Source: Isoetes taiwanensis (taxonomy: Eukaryota; Streptophyta; Lycopodiopsida; Isoetales; Isoetaceae). Taken from it: a stretch of 64,000 nucleotides of DNA. Location of the stretch: positions 78,915 through 142,914 of the forward strand of contig JAJEKV010000573.1 in NCBI GenBank assembly GCA_021234155.1, given 5' to 3'. Below the pieces are notes generated by a model, which worked only from the letters and a program-made list of their open reading frames with translations, searched no databases and was not told where the DNA came from. This document shows positions 22,698 to 34,308 of this stretch, piece by piece; position 1 is the stretch's first letter, and the number at the start of each line of letters is the position of its first letter. A program made the translations under genes and the position numbers.

Positions 22698-25224
22698 AAG
22701 TACTAAGGCCAGTGTCGCTTGGTGAATGGAGACCTATTGCTCTGACCAATGTTATGTACAAGGTCATTATGAAAGGCATTGCCAACCGCGTTAAGCCTAT
22801 TCTAAGCTGTGGTAATTGGTAGAGAAAATGGGCATTCCTTCCCCGTGTACATTCTTGATAATTATATTGCAGCCTAGGGAAGGGTTACACCGGGTGTAGA
22901 TACCGGCGTAATTGTGTTCTTATAAAGATGGATTTTCGAAGGCCTATGACTCCCTTTAGATGGGAAGGTTTGCAAGAGACTATGAAATATATGGGATTCC
23001 GTGAGTGAGTTCATCAATCTCTATGGGCATGAACAAGCTTGCCTCCTCGCCTCATTTCTTGTTAATGGCGAGCCTTTCAGCCTATTTCACCTCAGAAAGG
23101 AATACGGCAAGGGTGTCCGTTAGCTCCCTACCCTTTGTGATTATGGCCAGCCTTCTTACAAAGATGGTAAACTTCAAAGTGGAGGAAGGTGCCATGTCCG
23201 ACTATCTCTTCCGGACAAGGTGGGAAGCTTACGATTATGCAAGATGCGACGATACCTTCATGTTCCTCGTGTTTGATGATAGTAGTTTCCAATCCTTTCG
23301 CGGATATTCTAGTTGCCTTTAAGGATATTTCTGGTATTGAGCTCAATGCAAACAAATGTTCTACTCTATGGGCCTTGAGGGGATATTGATCCTCATGCTA
23401 AAGAACTTGGGTTCCCAAGTGGTGTTAACAAATGAGGCAGTTAAGCTTCTAGGTCTACCACTATCTCTCTCGGATAGCATGAAAGGCTTATGGTCCCCAA
23501 TATTGGACAGGCTTAGGAAACAAGTGGGGTTGTGGTCGCTAAAGGGTTAGCAACCCGCAGTGAGTCACCGCTGCTAATGCCGCCTTTGCATCTTCTCATA
23601 TTTATTTCTCATCGCTGATCGTGGCTCAAAAAGTGTGTATAATCGATATGGTGTCATTATCGTGAAGTTCATTTGGAGCGGTATCGCCAAAGTAGCATGG
23701 TCGAGCTATGTAGAGACAAGAGAGATTGGGGACTAGGATGTAAAGACCCCTTTATACAGGCACAAGCACTTGCAGCCAAATTTGTATGGCGTGGTACTTC
23801 AAGATGACTCGCCTCCACCATGGTATTTGTTAAATAACCGGGCTCAACCAATGTAAGATCAAAGGTAAGCCATCTCCGCCAGAGACGGTGGGGGGCATTC
23901 TTTTTATGATTTTAAAGTGGCTCCGTGTACTTCCCCTATAATGAGAAGAATATCAGCTTGGAAGGAGGTAATATCTCAGATGTTCCCACCCAATGTTCCT
24001 AACAAGGTTTGGGCATTTCAAGATCTTCCGAATACACATGTTTGGAATAAGGAAGGTCTCCCCTTGGCCCTCGGGTCCATCCCCCGTGATATTTACTTAA
24101 TGGAAAGAACAGGTGTACAATATCTACAAAGATTTATGGGTGAATGGTAGATGGACCTCCCGACTAAATTCAAGGGTACAATTCAAGGGTAGGGGAAGGG
24201 ATAGAAAGGTGCCGCAAGAGATCCTAAGAAATGTCAAAAACCGCATTGTGTGTCGAGTCCCGAAGAGGCATGATGGTGTGCGTGGAAAGAAAAGTACAAT
24301 GTGGCCGATTTATCGTGGCCTTGTCCGGTGTCGGAACTCCACTAATAGCGTAAATGAGGCCGGGGTAACATTAATAGTTGCTAAGTCTCTCCTAGCTAAT
24401 TCATGGAAATCTATCCGCTTCTAGAAAGCTTCAATTTTTAGGTGGATCAAGGCTTCAAGGGGGTCTCAAGATTAAAGAAGTGTTACTTCAGAAGGGATTG
24501 TGATCGATGATATGTGCCCTCCGGGATGCCACTCACGTGAATCTCTCTTGCATCTTTTCTTTTTGTCCCATGATCTATGAATTCCGTGTTGGGTCTCCCC
24601 GATTCTAGGGATCGAATTGGTTCATCTTGCCCCGCCGTAACTACTTATCAAAGCAGATAGGTGCATCATTACTGCCTCCATGGTAAATGTGGCACTTTGG
24701 GTGATTTGGAGACACCGATGTGATGTGGCATTAGGGGGGCAGGTAACTTCAGTGACTAAGTTAAATAACATCTTCAATATGGAAGTGGCTCTTATGGCCT
24801 TATCCCACCATAGAAAGATGGGGTGGCATACAATAAAGATCCGGACAGTGGTTGGCAATTTGCGTGTGGATTCTATAGCTACTTCGTGATGTCGCTGGTC
24901 ACAAGATGAGGGTCCACTTGATAATGGGGAACGTAGTCTTGGTAACTAAGTATCTTCGGTCCTTTACCTTGTGGTGTGTGGAAACGAGCTATGCCTACCC
25001 TATAGTACCTGCCTCTGCGGAGAAGATGGTGATATTTCCCTATAGTATCTACATGTGGGGAAGAAGAGAAAGTGTTTCCTTAGTACATACACCTAAGGCT
25101 CAATGGCCAAGCAACTATGATGTAATTTCTTATCTGTCCTATTAAGGGGACTCACTGTATATTGTACCATCCTATAATAATAATAGTATACTCTTACCTT
25201 CAAAAAAAAAAAAAAAAAAAAAAA
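22698..25224 (+). mobile_element. 5'-truncated LINE (non-LTR retrotransposon) copy
   Basis: A decayed LINE inserted on the plus strand. It begins inside the reverse transcriptase with GEWRPIALTNVMYKVI (about 22721-22770), followed by scraps of palm-domain sequence to about 23550 and C-terminal sequence to 25145, and ends TACCTTCAAAA with an A-run of about 23 bases (25202-25224). The 13-base sequence GAATTTGTATGTA flanks it at 22685-22697 and 25225-25237, a perfect target-site duplication. Truncation at the 5' end is typical of LINE reverse transcription. Numerous stops and frameshifts; no functional product. The insertion end lies about 400 bp upstream of the SYP2 start codon. Confidence 0.85.
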
Positions 25225-25237
25225 GAATTTGTATGTA
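25225..25237 (+). repeat. Right target-site duplication of the LINE
   Basis: Identical 13-mer to 22685-22697. Fixes both ends of the insertion. Confidence 0.85.
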
Positions 25238-25634
25238 TTTCACAACTGAGTTACAGCTTAAACATCTGCTTCCAGTTACAAGCTCGACATGTGTTGAGGA
25301 TGTATATGCCCATGTCATAGGGACTAGCTGGGTGAAGACAAGGAGGGCACTAGGTAACGTGTCTTTGGTCAGAGATGGGATATGGCCCTACTTCTTTATG
25401 TTTAAAAAAGGGGAGGTAAAGGTTTCGAATATGTAACCCGCTTTTGGGACACTCAAATTTTAAGACACAGACTACACCTTTTGAGACCCTCCATTTTTTT
25501 TTCCGACCCCCCTGCTTATTCGAAAGCGTGTCCTTTACTCGGGCTCCTCCTTCCCAGGAGGCGGCTACCATTTCACTCCTCCAATTTCAGAAATAAGAAG
25601 TGCCCAATTCGTCATCTTGCCTTGATCGGTCGCA
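25238..25634 (+). promoter_or_regulatory. Probable promoter and 5' UTR of the SYP2 gene
   Basis: About 400 bases between the LINE and the SNARE start codon. The last 170 bases are pyrimidine-rich (CCATTTTTTTTTCCGACC, TCGGGCTCCTCCTTCCC), common in plant 5' leaders. No clear TATA box; the transcription start cannot be placed. Confidence 0.35.
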
Positions 25635-27161
25635 ATGAGCTTTCAGGATATTCAATCGGACGGTTTTATACCTAGAAAAGGCGATCTGCTTGATAATAAA
25701 CAAGATCCTAGTCAGGCTCTTGCTGCAGGCGTTTTCCAAATTAACACCTCCGTTGCTTCTTTTAAACGCCTCGTTAATCAGCTGGGAACAACTAAGGATA
25801 CCCCCGAGCTACGAGAAAAAATGTGAGTATCTGTTTTAGGGTAATGAATGTTGAAATGTTTCGTTTGGGACTGTGCACATGCAGAGTTTGATTTTGGGTA
25901 TTTTTACCGTGTTTATACAGACATAAGACTAGGCAGCATATCTTGAACTTGTCAAAAGAAACTTCTGCAAAACTTAGAGCTGCCAGTGAGAAGGATCATT
26001 CGAGATCTGCAAGTGTAAGCTAATTAGGGATTTTGTGCAGGGGACGTACATGTGTGTTTCATAAATGATCAAAATAGCATAAAAAAGTGGATTGTTTTTC
26101 CAGGCAACTAAAACTGGAAGGGATGCTAAGCTTGCCAAGGACTTTCAGACAGTGCTTGAAGAATTTGAAAAGGCTCAAAAGGTAGCTGCAGAGCATGAAG
26201 CGTCTTATGCCCCATTCATTCCACAGGCTGTTCCTTCAAGGTCAGTCAAGCCTCCAATATTTGTAATTAGGTCAAACCTCAAATTGTCTTTTAAGCATGC
26301 ACAATGTAGCTAGATGCATGCCTTTGAAGAGGTATTTTTCTGGCTAATTTACGTTTGAGGTCTATGTAGTCTGAAGTTGTATGATTATCATTTGATAACT
26401 ATTCAATACTGAGGGGTTGATATAATGTCTTACTTGGCCCTTTTAGATTTCAGAAACTCACTAGGATTATAGTCATGTTGAAACTTCCACTGACTGACGA
26501 TATTACCAACTGATGATGAAGCTAAATGTTGTCTATTGTGTAACAGTTATGCTGCCACTGAATTTAAATTCAGTCCAGAAGAAAATCTAGCGCACCGGGC
26601 GATCCTTATGGAACAAAAGCGGTATGCATTCAGAGGTTGACTTTTTATGCATATATTATGCAACAATTTATGGGCTTGTCCTTTCAGGCAGGAATATATT
26701 CAATTAGACACTGAGGTAGTTTACAATGAAGCTGTGATTGAAGAGAGAGACCAAGGTATAAGAGAGATACAACAGCAAATAGGAGAGGTTAATGAGATTT
26801 TTAAGGACCTAGCTGTATTGGTCAATGATCAATCTGTTATGATTGGTGAGTTTTTGATACTCTACAAACCTTGCCGGTTGCTTTGGTCTCTTACAATTTT
26901 TTGTCAATTGGCAGATGATATTGATTCCCATATACAAAGTACATTTTCTGCAACTGCTCAGGCCACTCGGCAACTTTCCAAGGCATCCAAAAGTCAAAAG
27001 AGTGGTTCATCATTGGTAGGTTAATTCAGTTTAGTTTGTTTTAGCTAGTTTTTGCAGATATCCTTATATTGTAATTGTTTTTCATTTTTATCCAGAGCTG
27101 TTTATTGCTTGTCATTTTTGGAGTCGCATTGCTCGTTGTAATTATAGTGCTTGCTGCCTGA
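25635..27161 (+). CDS. SYP2-like: Qa-SNARE syntaxin, SYP2 class (vacuolar/prevacuolar)
   Basis: Seven exons with GT-AG introns: 25635-25822, 25921-26014, 26104-26240, 26547-26621, 26688-26845, 26915-27015, 27096-27161. They join in frame to 272 residues, the usual length of plant SYP21/22/23 proteins. It starts MSFQDIQSDGF and has the N-terminal three-helix regulatory region (about 25-140: FQINTSVASFKRLVNQLGT, LAKDFQTVLEEFEKAQKVAAE), the SNARE helix (about 175-235: AVIEERDQGIREIQQQIGEV, FKDLAVLVNDQ with the zero-layer Gln at 213), and a C-terminal membrane anchor (about 253-270) ending VLAA. Known role of the family: t-SNARE for fusion at prevacuolar and vacuolar membranes, pairing with VTI1, SYP5 and VAMP7-type partners. 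All splice sites are canonical and no stop interrupts it, so it is probably functional. Confidence 0.95.
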
Positions 27162-27660
27162 AGATGTCTTATTCTTGGTATTTAGAAAACATGGATTTGG
27201 GGATGATAAGGATGATGCCGTTACGTTTGCTGTCTCCTGGTTGGTCTGCAATCAATGGAAAGCACTTGATGAAACATGCAATGGAGCATAGCGAAATTGT
27301 ATATAACAATAAGTAAGACTGGGCTAGGCAATAACACAAGTACCCAGTGTCTAGTCTTTGCTTTGTAGATTGATGGAGCTTTTAGTTGGGAGGCTTCCCA
27401 GCAATGACAAGGATGATCGATATATATATGATTAAATTGTTTGAAGTATAGAAATCCTAATAGGAATTGAGTTTTTTTTGTAATAAGCAAAACTATAAAT
27501 ATTATTGTTTGAACTACTTCTGCAATATGCTCAACGCAAACTAATTATCTTTGGTTTTTATGTTGTGCTCCACTATTCACTGACGTAAATGCCATATTTG
27601 TGATGTCATTCAATTTTTGGATATTGCACTAGGCACAAATACAATGCCGTTCATCTCATA
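27162..27660. other. SYP2 3' flank
   Basis: AT-rich sequence expected to hold the SYP2 3' UTR (from 27162) and its polyadenylation site. No independent gene seen. Confidence 0.5.
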
Positions 27661-27663
27661 GAC

Positions 27664-28134
27664 ATGGAAAGAGAAGCCCCAGCGGGCACAGCTTATTATT
27701 GCTATGAACATATCTTGCTTCAGCCATGGAACAGTCACCGAGTAGAAACAGATGGATGTATCAATTCTATCCAGACTGTTGCAGGCTGTGCAGTTGCTTA
27801 TGAGGCAGCTCAAGGACTGGTAATTGCAGCTCTGAATCTGGAAGAGGACTTGCAAGATTGAACAGTTGGAAGGTCTGTTTGATGGTCTTATCGGAAGCTG
27901 GAGTATGACCAATTAGAAATATGCCAACAGATTACATCAGTTAAACAACTCCCCTCATGACAGACAAGCGGCAGAAGAAGAATGGTTACTAGTCAGGAAG
28001 TAAACTCATTCCGGCTTAATGTCTGCCTAAATTTTGCAGTCCATTCGTAAAAACAGCGTTGCAAAGAAGCCTAAAAGACAATCAATTGAAGCTCCAAATC
28101 AAGATTCAACTCAAAGTAACTCTATAGACATGAA
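27664..28134 (+). pseudogene. Possible unidentified gene fragment (two exon-like blocks)
   Basis: Block 1 (27664-27861) is open for 65 codons with even amino-acid use (AVAYEAAQGLVIAALNLEED). Block 2 (about 28040-28134) starts after TTTTGCAG, is open, rich in Lys, Gln, Ser and Asn, and ends ATGAA|GTATGT, a plausible donor. A further open stretch near 28385-28495 reads REGLESKNLLNNKYHALKAL. No domain recognised and the blocks could not be joined convincingly. Confidence 0.25.
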
Positions 28135-28575
28135 GTATGTTTGACAAAGTTTTGTGGAAACTATTGCCCAAAGTTTTGCTTCACGATCAAAGATTGAAGA
28201 GGTTAAGGTTCAAGTCTTGGGAGTTCAAATCTGGGATACAAGTTAGCACATGTTTGAAATATTGCAGCAAGGATTGAATTTGAATTTAGTTAAATTGGAT
28301 TGGATTGAATTATATTTAATGTTCCTATAGAACAAGTACATGCTGCTAATCTTGAAGCATTACTACTAGAATAAAAACATTTTGCCCGTGAAGGTTTAGA
28401 GAGCAAGAATCTTCTCAATAATAAATATCATGCTTTGAAAGCACTTGCAAAATATATGAAGACATTAAAAGTGTACTCAAAAGTGCTGATAAGTTAAGGG
28501 GCGAACCAAACCTTTTGTTACATTTTACTCGCCATTTAAATTTCCCAAAATTTTAAGGTTGTTAAGCTTTGCATT

Positions 28576-28665
28576 TTTTTAGCACACCAGCCTAACCAAG
28601 CCTACAGCATTTCTTGCAATTCTACCTATCCACGTGGCAATTCTAGCCTATCCACGTGTCAGTTC
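28576..28665 (+). repeat. Dispersed repeat, copy A
   Basis: TTTTAGCACACCAGCCTAAC followed by CAAGCCTACAGCATTTCTTG and CAATTCTA; an almost identical 65-70 bp stretch occurs at about 39255-39322. Copy A additionally repeats its CAATTCTA(G)CCTATCCACGTG tail twice. The element type is unknown; a T-rich 5' side is shared. Confidence 0.75.
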
Positions 28666-28699
28666 TATGTCATTAAAATCCAATGTGGCTTAGATCTCC

Positions 28700-31076
28700 A
28701 TTTTTTCAAATCGATGGCTATCAAAATTAGATAGGGTCCCGAACACGGAGATTTCATTCGTCGTGTGCTTGCTTGCATTCGTCGTGTGTGGTTTTTTTTC
28801 CGTGCAGATTGCTAAACGAATATGCGGGGTTGAGGTTTATTCGTGGCTATCTAAATCTGCAACCAAGAGGCATTTGTAGAATCTGCTCGAGCGTTGCAAA
28901 GAGCCCTAGCCAGGAGTCTTGCCTTGCACTGAAGTCGAATCGATCCTCAGAGTAGCCTGAATGGAAGTTTTTCGTTTCAGTAGCTATGTACAATTTTAAT
29001 CAACAACATTTAAAGCTTCAGACTTCAAGTCGATGGTGGTTTGTTGCTCCAGCATTTGCACCAAAAAAGTTGCATACTTGACCTAAGTCTTCCATTAGAT
29101 TTAACTGTAATACGTGTCGGTTTTTGAATCGCCCTTCTATCCATAATGCATATCTGGCTTTTTGGCTTTGCTCTTGCTTCCTGTGTGTTTGCTTGAACAA
29201 ATATTTCATTCCTTGATCTTAGAGATTGCAGTTGTTATTTAAATTTTGTTTTGCTTTTGCATCTGTGTTTAAACAGTCCTCTACTAAAGTTATTATTCTG
29301 TGTTCTGTCCATTTTTTACATTGCAGATGTGTATGGAGATTTGAACCTAGCTCACAGCTAGCCGAAGCAGGAAGCAGCAAGCTCAATGCCCTTAAATACA
29401 AAATCACCTATTGTATTTCAGCTCTTTCCTTTCTTTATTCTTGTAATTCAGTCAGATCTGAAAGTATACAACTTTTACGTGTCTGATTTTATGCATTGTG
29501 TTCATGCATGCTTAAGATTTTTCATCCTAATCAGAATCTATCTTATATCGAAGAGCACAACCTGAGTTTTACCTGCCTTTGCTTGCATGCACTTCTTTCC
29601 TGGCTAGGCATGCTTCCCGGAGTAAGCTACAATAATTCAGGATTGCGCAGTATGAGGGCATCAATTCTCTCTGGCAGACAATGGATGTACATTCTTAGCT
29701 TGCTTTGCATCCACGATCTTCTGTTGTGCTCTTTGCACATGATCCTTCTGTTTCGCATTTTGTCTACAAGCTTTTTGCATACTTCGACTTCATTATTGAT
29801 TGGATAATAGACTTCACGTAAGTTTACTGATAAAAGAGCTGCCAAAGTTTGTTGCTCTAGTAACACTAGCACAAACGTCCATGCCTCTACCATAAGAATG
29901 TCTCTGCCTCTAGGAAGCACTCGATGTCTATACCTCTCCCCCTCTCCCTCATCCTGGACTTGCCTAGCTATTCTAGCCAGTGTAGGCTATCCATGACACA
30001 ATGTTGTTTAAATTCTATTTGGTTTTGAGTATATATGTGTGATTTATAGCAGACTATTTAAATAGAATAGAGGCCTTTTACTAGGGCGTCAGAATTGCAT
30101 TTCATTTTCTAATCATCAGACATTGTGTCATTGTAGGACTGCTGTCAACCTTGGAATAGTTGTATCTTGATTGTTCCCTCCCCAAACTTTTCTATTACAT
30201 TGTATAAAGCAGGCTTGAAACTATTATGTAGGACAATAAAAGTAGGGCCTAAAACCTGCAACCAATCTTATAATGTTGTAATTTGAGAAGTCTGGGTCTT
30301 TGAGAAGTCTAATATTGCTGTCCCGCTATTCATAAGATCACACATGGTTCATAATCTGCCATGTTGTACTGCAAGATCAATGTTGTTCTGAATATTGTGG
30401 CCTTCAGTCCTTTATTGTTGCCTCCTCTAATTTCTCTATTGTATCTATTGTATATAATAATAGCAGTAGTCTTGAAAACCTGCACTTATCATTATAACGC
30501 TGTAACTTAAATGTGTGAATTTCTTGTAATCCATCTGAACTCATCGTGTCATTTTTCACAGGTCAAACTTTTTTTAATAATCTACCACATTTCAAGGTAA
30601 AACTTGATCCTGCTTTGGGTAGTTGGTGTTGAAATTTGAAGCGTGCTGAGGGAAAAGCATTGTACCTAGTAATATTTGCCCTCCAATCTTTTAGCTTTAA
30701 GTTTTATAATCATACTAGCTAGATGATTGTGAAGTCTCCCTTGCTTTGGTCTGTCTATTTCATGTCAACTCAAGACTCGACCGGAGCATCGACTAACAAA
30801 GGTTATAGAAGTATTCGAAGAGACCCTTCACCATGTGAAGCATTAATTCACATTTGCTCTATTGAATCTCCTCTCCAGCATTGCCAAACATCCATTATCT
30901 AGTATTTGTCAATAATAATGAATTTGATTCAAATGTTACGCATATTGGTCAAAGATTACATTGTGTTTTATGATCGTCAGACTTTTCAATCGTGGCATTG
31001 TATATCACTTTGTAGGTTAATGTTCATTCTTTCATGTGCTTGGATTTAGTAAATTAAACTATTCATAGCTGCATTC
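28700..31076. other. No gene recognised
   Basis: About 2.4 kb of AT-rich DNA. The longest frames (28773-28955, 29496-29807) have ordinary random composition and no domain. Confidence 0.4.
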
Positions 31077-32028
31077 ATTAGGGCGGATTTGGGGTCTCAA
31101 AACAGCCTCCTATCAGCCATTCCACGTCATATTTCCACTCCTTTTTTCCCATGCCACCTAGGATACCAAACTCTCATAATTACAGATTTGCTTGAAATAT
31201 TCTCCTGGAATAAGGGGGATCGCACATTCATGGCGCCATATGTATATAATCATTGGTTGTCGATGGTGACGATGCAATATGTGGCTCTTGGTTTGTCGAT
31301 ACTGCCGCTGGCCACCGATTCTTGTCTTGCGCTATTTTCATTTAGAGGCCATGGCCATACAAGCTTCCCGCCTTCTACATTTCAAAATTTGAATATGTAG
31401 GTTGAAGCTTTTGTATCGACTTTTCATTTCGAGGTATGCGAGAATTATGCTTTTTAAGCGGATCTTTACTTCATCCCAATACAAAAGCCCCGCCCCTACA
31501 ATTCGAAATTTGAATTTGCTTAATGTATAAAAGCATGGATTGTAGGAGAATGGACTTTTCGATTTCCATATGCACGTTGCAAATTTCAAAACGAGGTTAG
31601 TATTTAACGTTCTACCACACGGCTTAATTGTGCCGGGGCATACAAATTGTATACCTTCATTTCACTGAAGGTGCGATCCACGCAAGATGGAAGTTCGCCC
31701 GCATGCATCCACACAAAGATCTTGGTATTAAATAGTATGTTAAATTCGAATTATATCGTTGTTCATTTTCGTGTTAAACTCAAGTCATATAGGTTTAGGA
31801 ATAAGGTTAAAAAGGAAGATATTGATATTTATGGTATTATGCATGGCTCAAATTTTGAGACATGCACATAATGGCATTTAATGATGGTTGATAGGACTGA
31901 ATTTAATCATTCCACGATTTTCACGCCTAATCCAAAATTTATATCTATTCTAGCCTAGTTTGGCGCCCATTCTTCGGTACCCAATCTTCGCTAGGATCCT
32001 TCGCCCAATTTAAGCTTAGTCCATCGCC

Positions 32029-32342
32029 ATGAAGAGATCAGCTAGGGAAGAGCCGGAGGTGTCCTCCAAGAGGGCCTATTACGGCTGGAAGAGGTGTTCC
32101 TCCCACGCCCACGGTTCTTGCTTTGAATGCTTCTGATTCCTCTGATTCTTCAAATTTCGGAGCAGGAGTTCATCACAGGTGTTATTGAAGGCTGGGAAGG
32201 AGATTCTTCAGAGAATGAGTGGTCTACCGAAGGAGAAGAAGCCGACGATGATGAAGAAGATGAAGAAGTTGAAGACCTAATCCTGAACCGAGGAGTTTAT
32301 GGCATTGCTAAATGGTACATGCATGTTTCTTTCTTTTCTTAA
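32029..32342 (+). pseudogene. Basic-then-acidic coding remnant inside the TIR region
   Basis: ATG at 32029 opens MKRSAREEPEVSSKRAYYGW and stops; an overlapping frame (32127-32342) carries a strongly acidic run (EGEEADDDEEDEEVED, about 32235-32270). The pair looks like the frameshifted N-terminal part of a transposon- or host-derived nuclear protein. No domain recognised. A related open scrap with many Arg residues lies at 32609-32875. Confidence 0.3.
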
Positions 32343-33204
32343 GCATTCAACTAACGGTTATTTCTTATTTTTTGGGTTGCCCCTAGGGGGGCAAACCCTT
32401 GTTTATGGGCTTTTGGCATATCCTAGGTATATCTTTGGAATATACCTAGGATATCCGGGATCGCCCAAACCTACTCTCACTGTAAACTCTCTCGCCATTG
32501 TTCTTTGGCGCGGCTGGTGTGGAACTGGGTTACCTAACACCGCCAAGCATTAGAGCCAAGATTAGGGCGCCCGTGCACAGCCATAGCCACATGTTTTAGC
32601 ATGCGTGCGTGGATTCGGCAAGAGCATGGCGTGCCAGAATAAACCGCTCTTTTGGTCGATACTTATCGTTTTCGCGGTTACGCCGGATGGCAAGGTGGGA
32701 TGTAAGAGCAAGCTCCGAGGGCTATGACGACTCAGGAAATGGCGATGAGAGGAAGGGTTTGCAAATAGATATGGTGGATTTGATGTTGCATAAGCCACCA
32801 AGGCAGGATTTCGTGCAACAAATCAGCAGATGCAACAATTCCAACAATGCACTGCACTATTTGGGTTGGTTTTAGCAAGAAGCCGATTAATAAGGTAAGA
32901 TGGTTGCTTTCAACAATTCATTTATCCCCATTGGGAAGGATGAGCTAACATATCTTGGTATAATTTGCTTAAATATTTTCATCAGCAGAAACCAATAAAA
33001 TAAATGTCGTCAAGCAGATGAAGCACAAGCCCGGGTTTTGCAGCCCCAGCACCATTAGGGCTTCATGGACTAGATGCTGCAAAGGATTTAGCTATACAAA
33101 GGTTAGAGCGTAAAAGCATGGAGGTTTCTTCAGATTCGCTTCTAAATGTTCCATACCTTTGTTGCATTTGGTAAAACAAGAGGCAGAGCAGATAATCTAA
33201 AATA

Positions 33205-33320
33205 GGTTGGTCCGAGCCGTTCGCATTTTGCATACCCCGCAATCATAGTATTCCAAGACACCACATTGTTTTGTGGCATTTTCTCAAAGAGCTGATTGAG
33301 ACCAATCGTGAATAGCAAAT
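33205..33320 (-). pseudogene. Pentatricopeptide repeat (PPR) fragment
   Basis: The minus-strand frame reads LNQLFEKMPQNNVVSWNTMI then AGYAKCERL, the classic PLS-class PPR unit in which F(D/E)xMPxxNVVSWNTMIAGYAKxG is nearly invariant in land plants. Only about one and a half repeats remain; on either side there is no PPR sequence. Probably a relic of a plant RNA-editing PPR gene trapped in the repeat region. Confidence 0.75.
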
Positions 33321-34246
33321 TGTTGTTGCACATCTTTAGGAATATCGATAAGTACAAGACTCACCGCCATGATGACGCTATGTAAAAAAGCCTCATATCA
33401 CTCTGTGATGTCATCTATATTCATTACAAAATTATGTTTAGTAATAGATCTTGTGACCTCTAAAATAGGAGTTTCCGTAAATGCATCACTTCCAATCATC
33501 CGCCGAGGGACCGACCCGTGATTGCTACAAATGGAACACTATCAAGTAAGGCATCAACCAAACCAGTTACCAAGTTAGTGGCACCAGGACCACCAGATGT
33601 AGCTAAACAATAACACAAAGATCAAGTGCAACTCACGAACATTTGGAGCGAAAATATTCAGGTTTTAGTTGTTTTGCCTCTATGAATTGTTTTATGAATG
33701 CTTATAATTTAGAGTTCTCTAGCTTACAACAGAGGGTTTGCTTTATTGGAAATTAAAGTTGGATTCATGTGTTGTATTGTAGGAAATAAAGATATGCGCA
33801 GATGGAATAAAGATATGTGCAAATGGATTTTCGAGGTTTCTGGTATATAAAAGTCTACTTGTATATGCAAATGTCAGTGATCCTTGACATTATGATCATG
33901 TTCTTTATGTATTGACAGAGGCATTATCTGACAGGCTTAACTATTAGAAGCAATAGAATTGAAAGTAGCATGCGACTCAAGATTTTTTAAACAATGCATC
34001 ACACATTGCCATAATATAGAATATGAGGTTTGACATCTTCCTTTTGATCTGTTTGGCAGACTGCTTGCTTTAGATTTGTAATGCATGCTTTTTTTTTTTC
34101 CCATCAGTGTGATTCGTTTTTTGTTCGTTTTTTTTTCGTTTTTTGTGTGCCATTTGCTATGTTAAAAAAGCCCATATCTACAAAAAGCTTACAGGATTTC
34201 ATGAACATAGGAGATCCAGGTAATGGAACATTTCATAATTCAGGTA

Positions 34247-34308
34247 ATGAGAGATTTCTCTTTGATATGTTTGAGCAATGAGAGATTTCTCTTTGATATG
34301 TTTGAGCA
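34247..34308. repeat. Perfect 31-bp tandem duplication
   Basis: ATGAGAGATTTCTCTTTGAT and the next 11 bases occur twice back to back (34247-34277, 34278-34308). On the plus strand the surrounding frame reads NERFLFDMFEQ, so a coding remnant was duplicated and put out of frame by 31 bases. Confidence 0.9.

Noticed and set aside
28773-29807. Several 60-100 codon plus-strand frames
   Set aside because: Random-like composition rich in Leu, Cys and Ser, no splice logic, no family resemblance.
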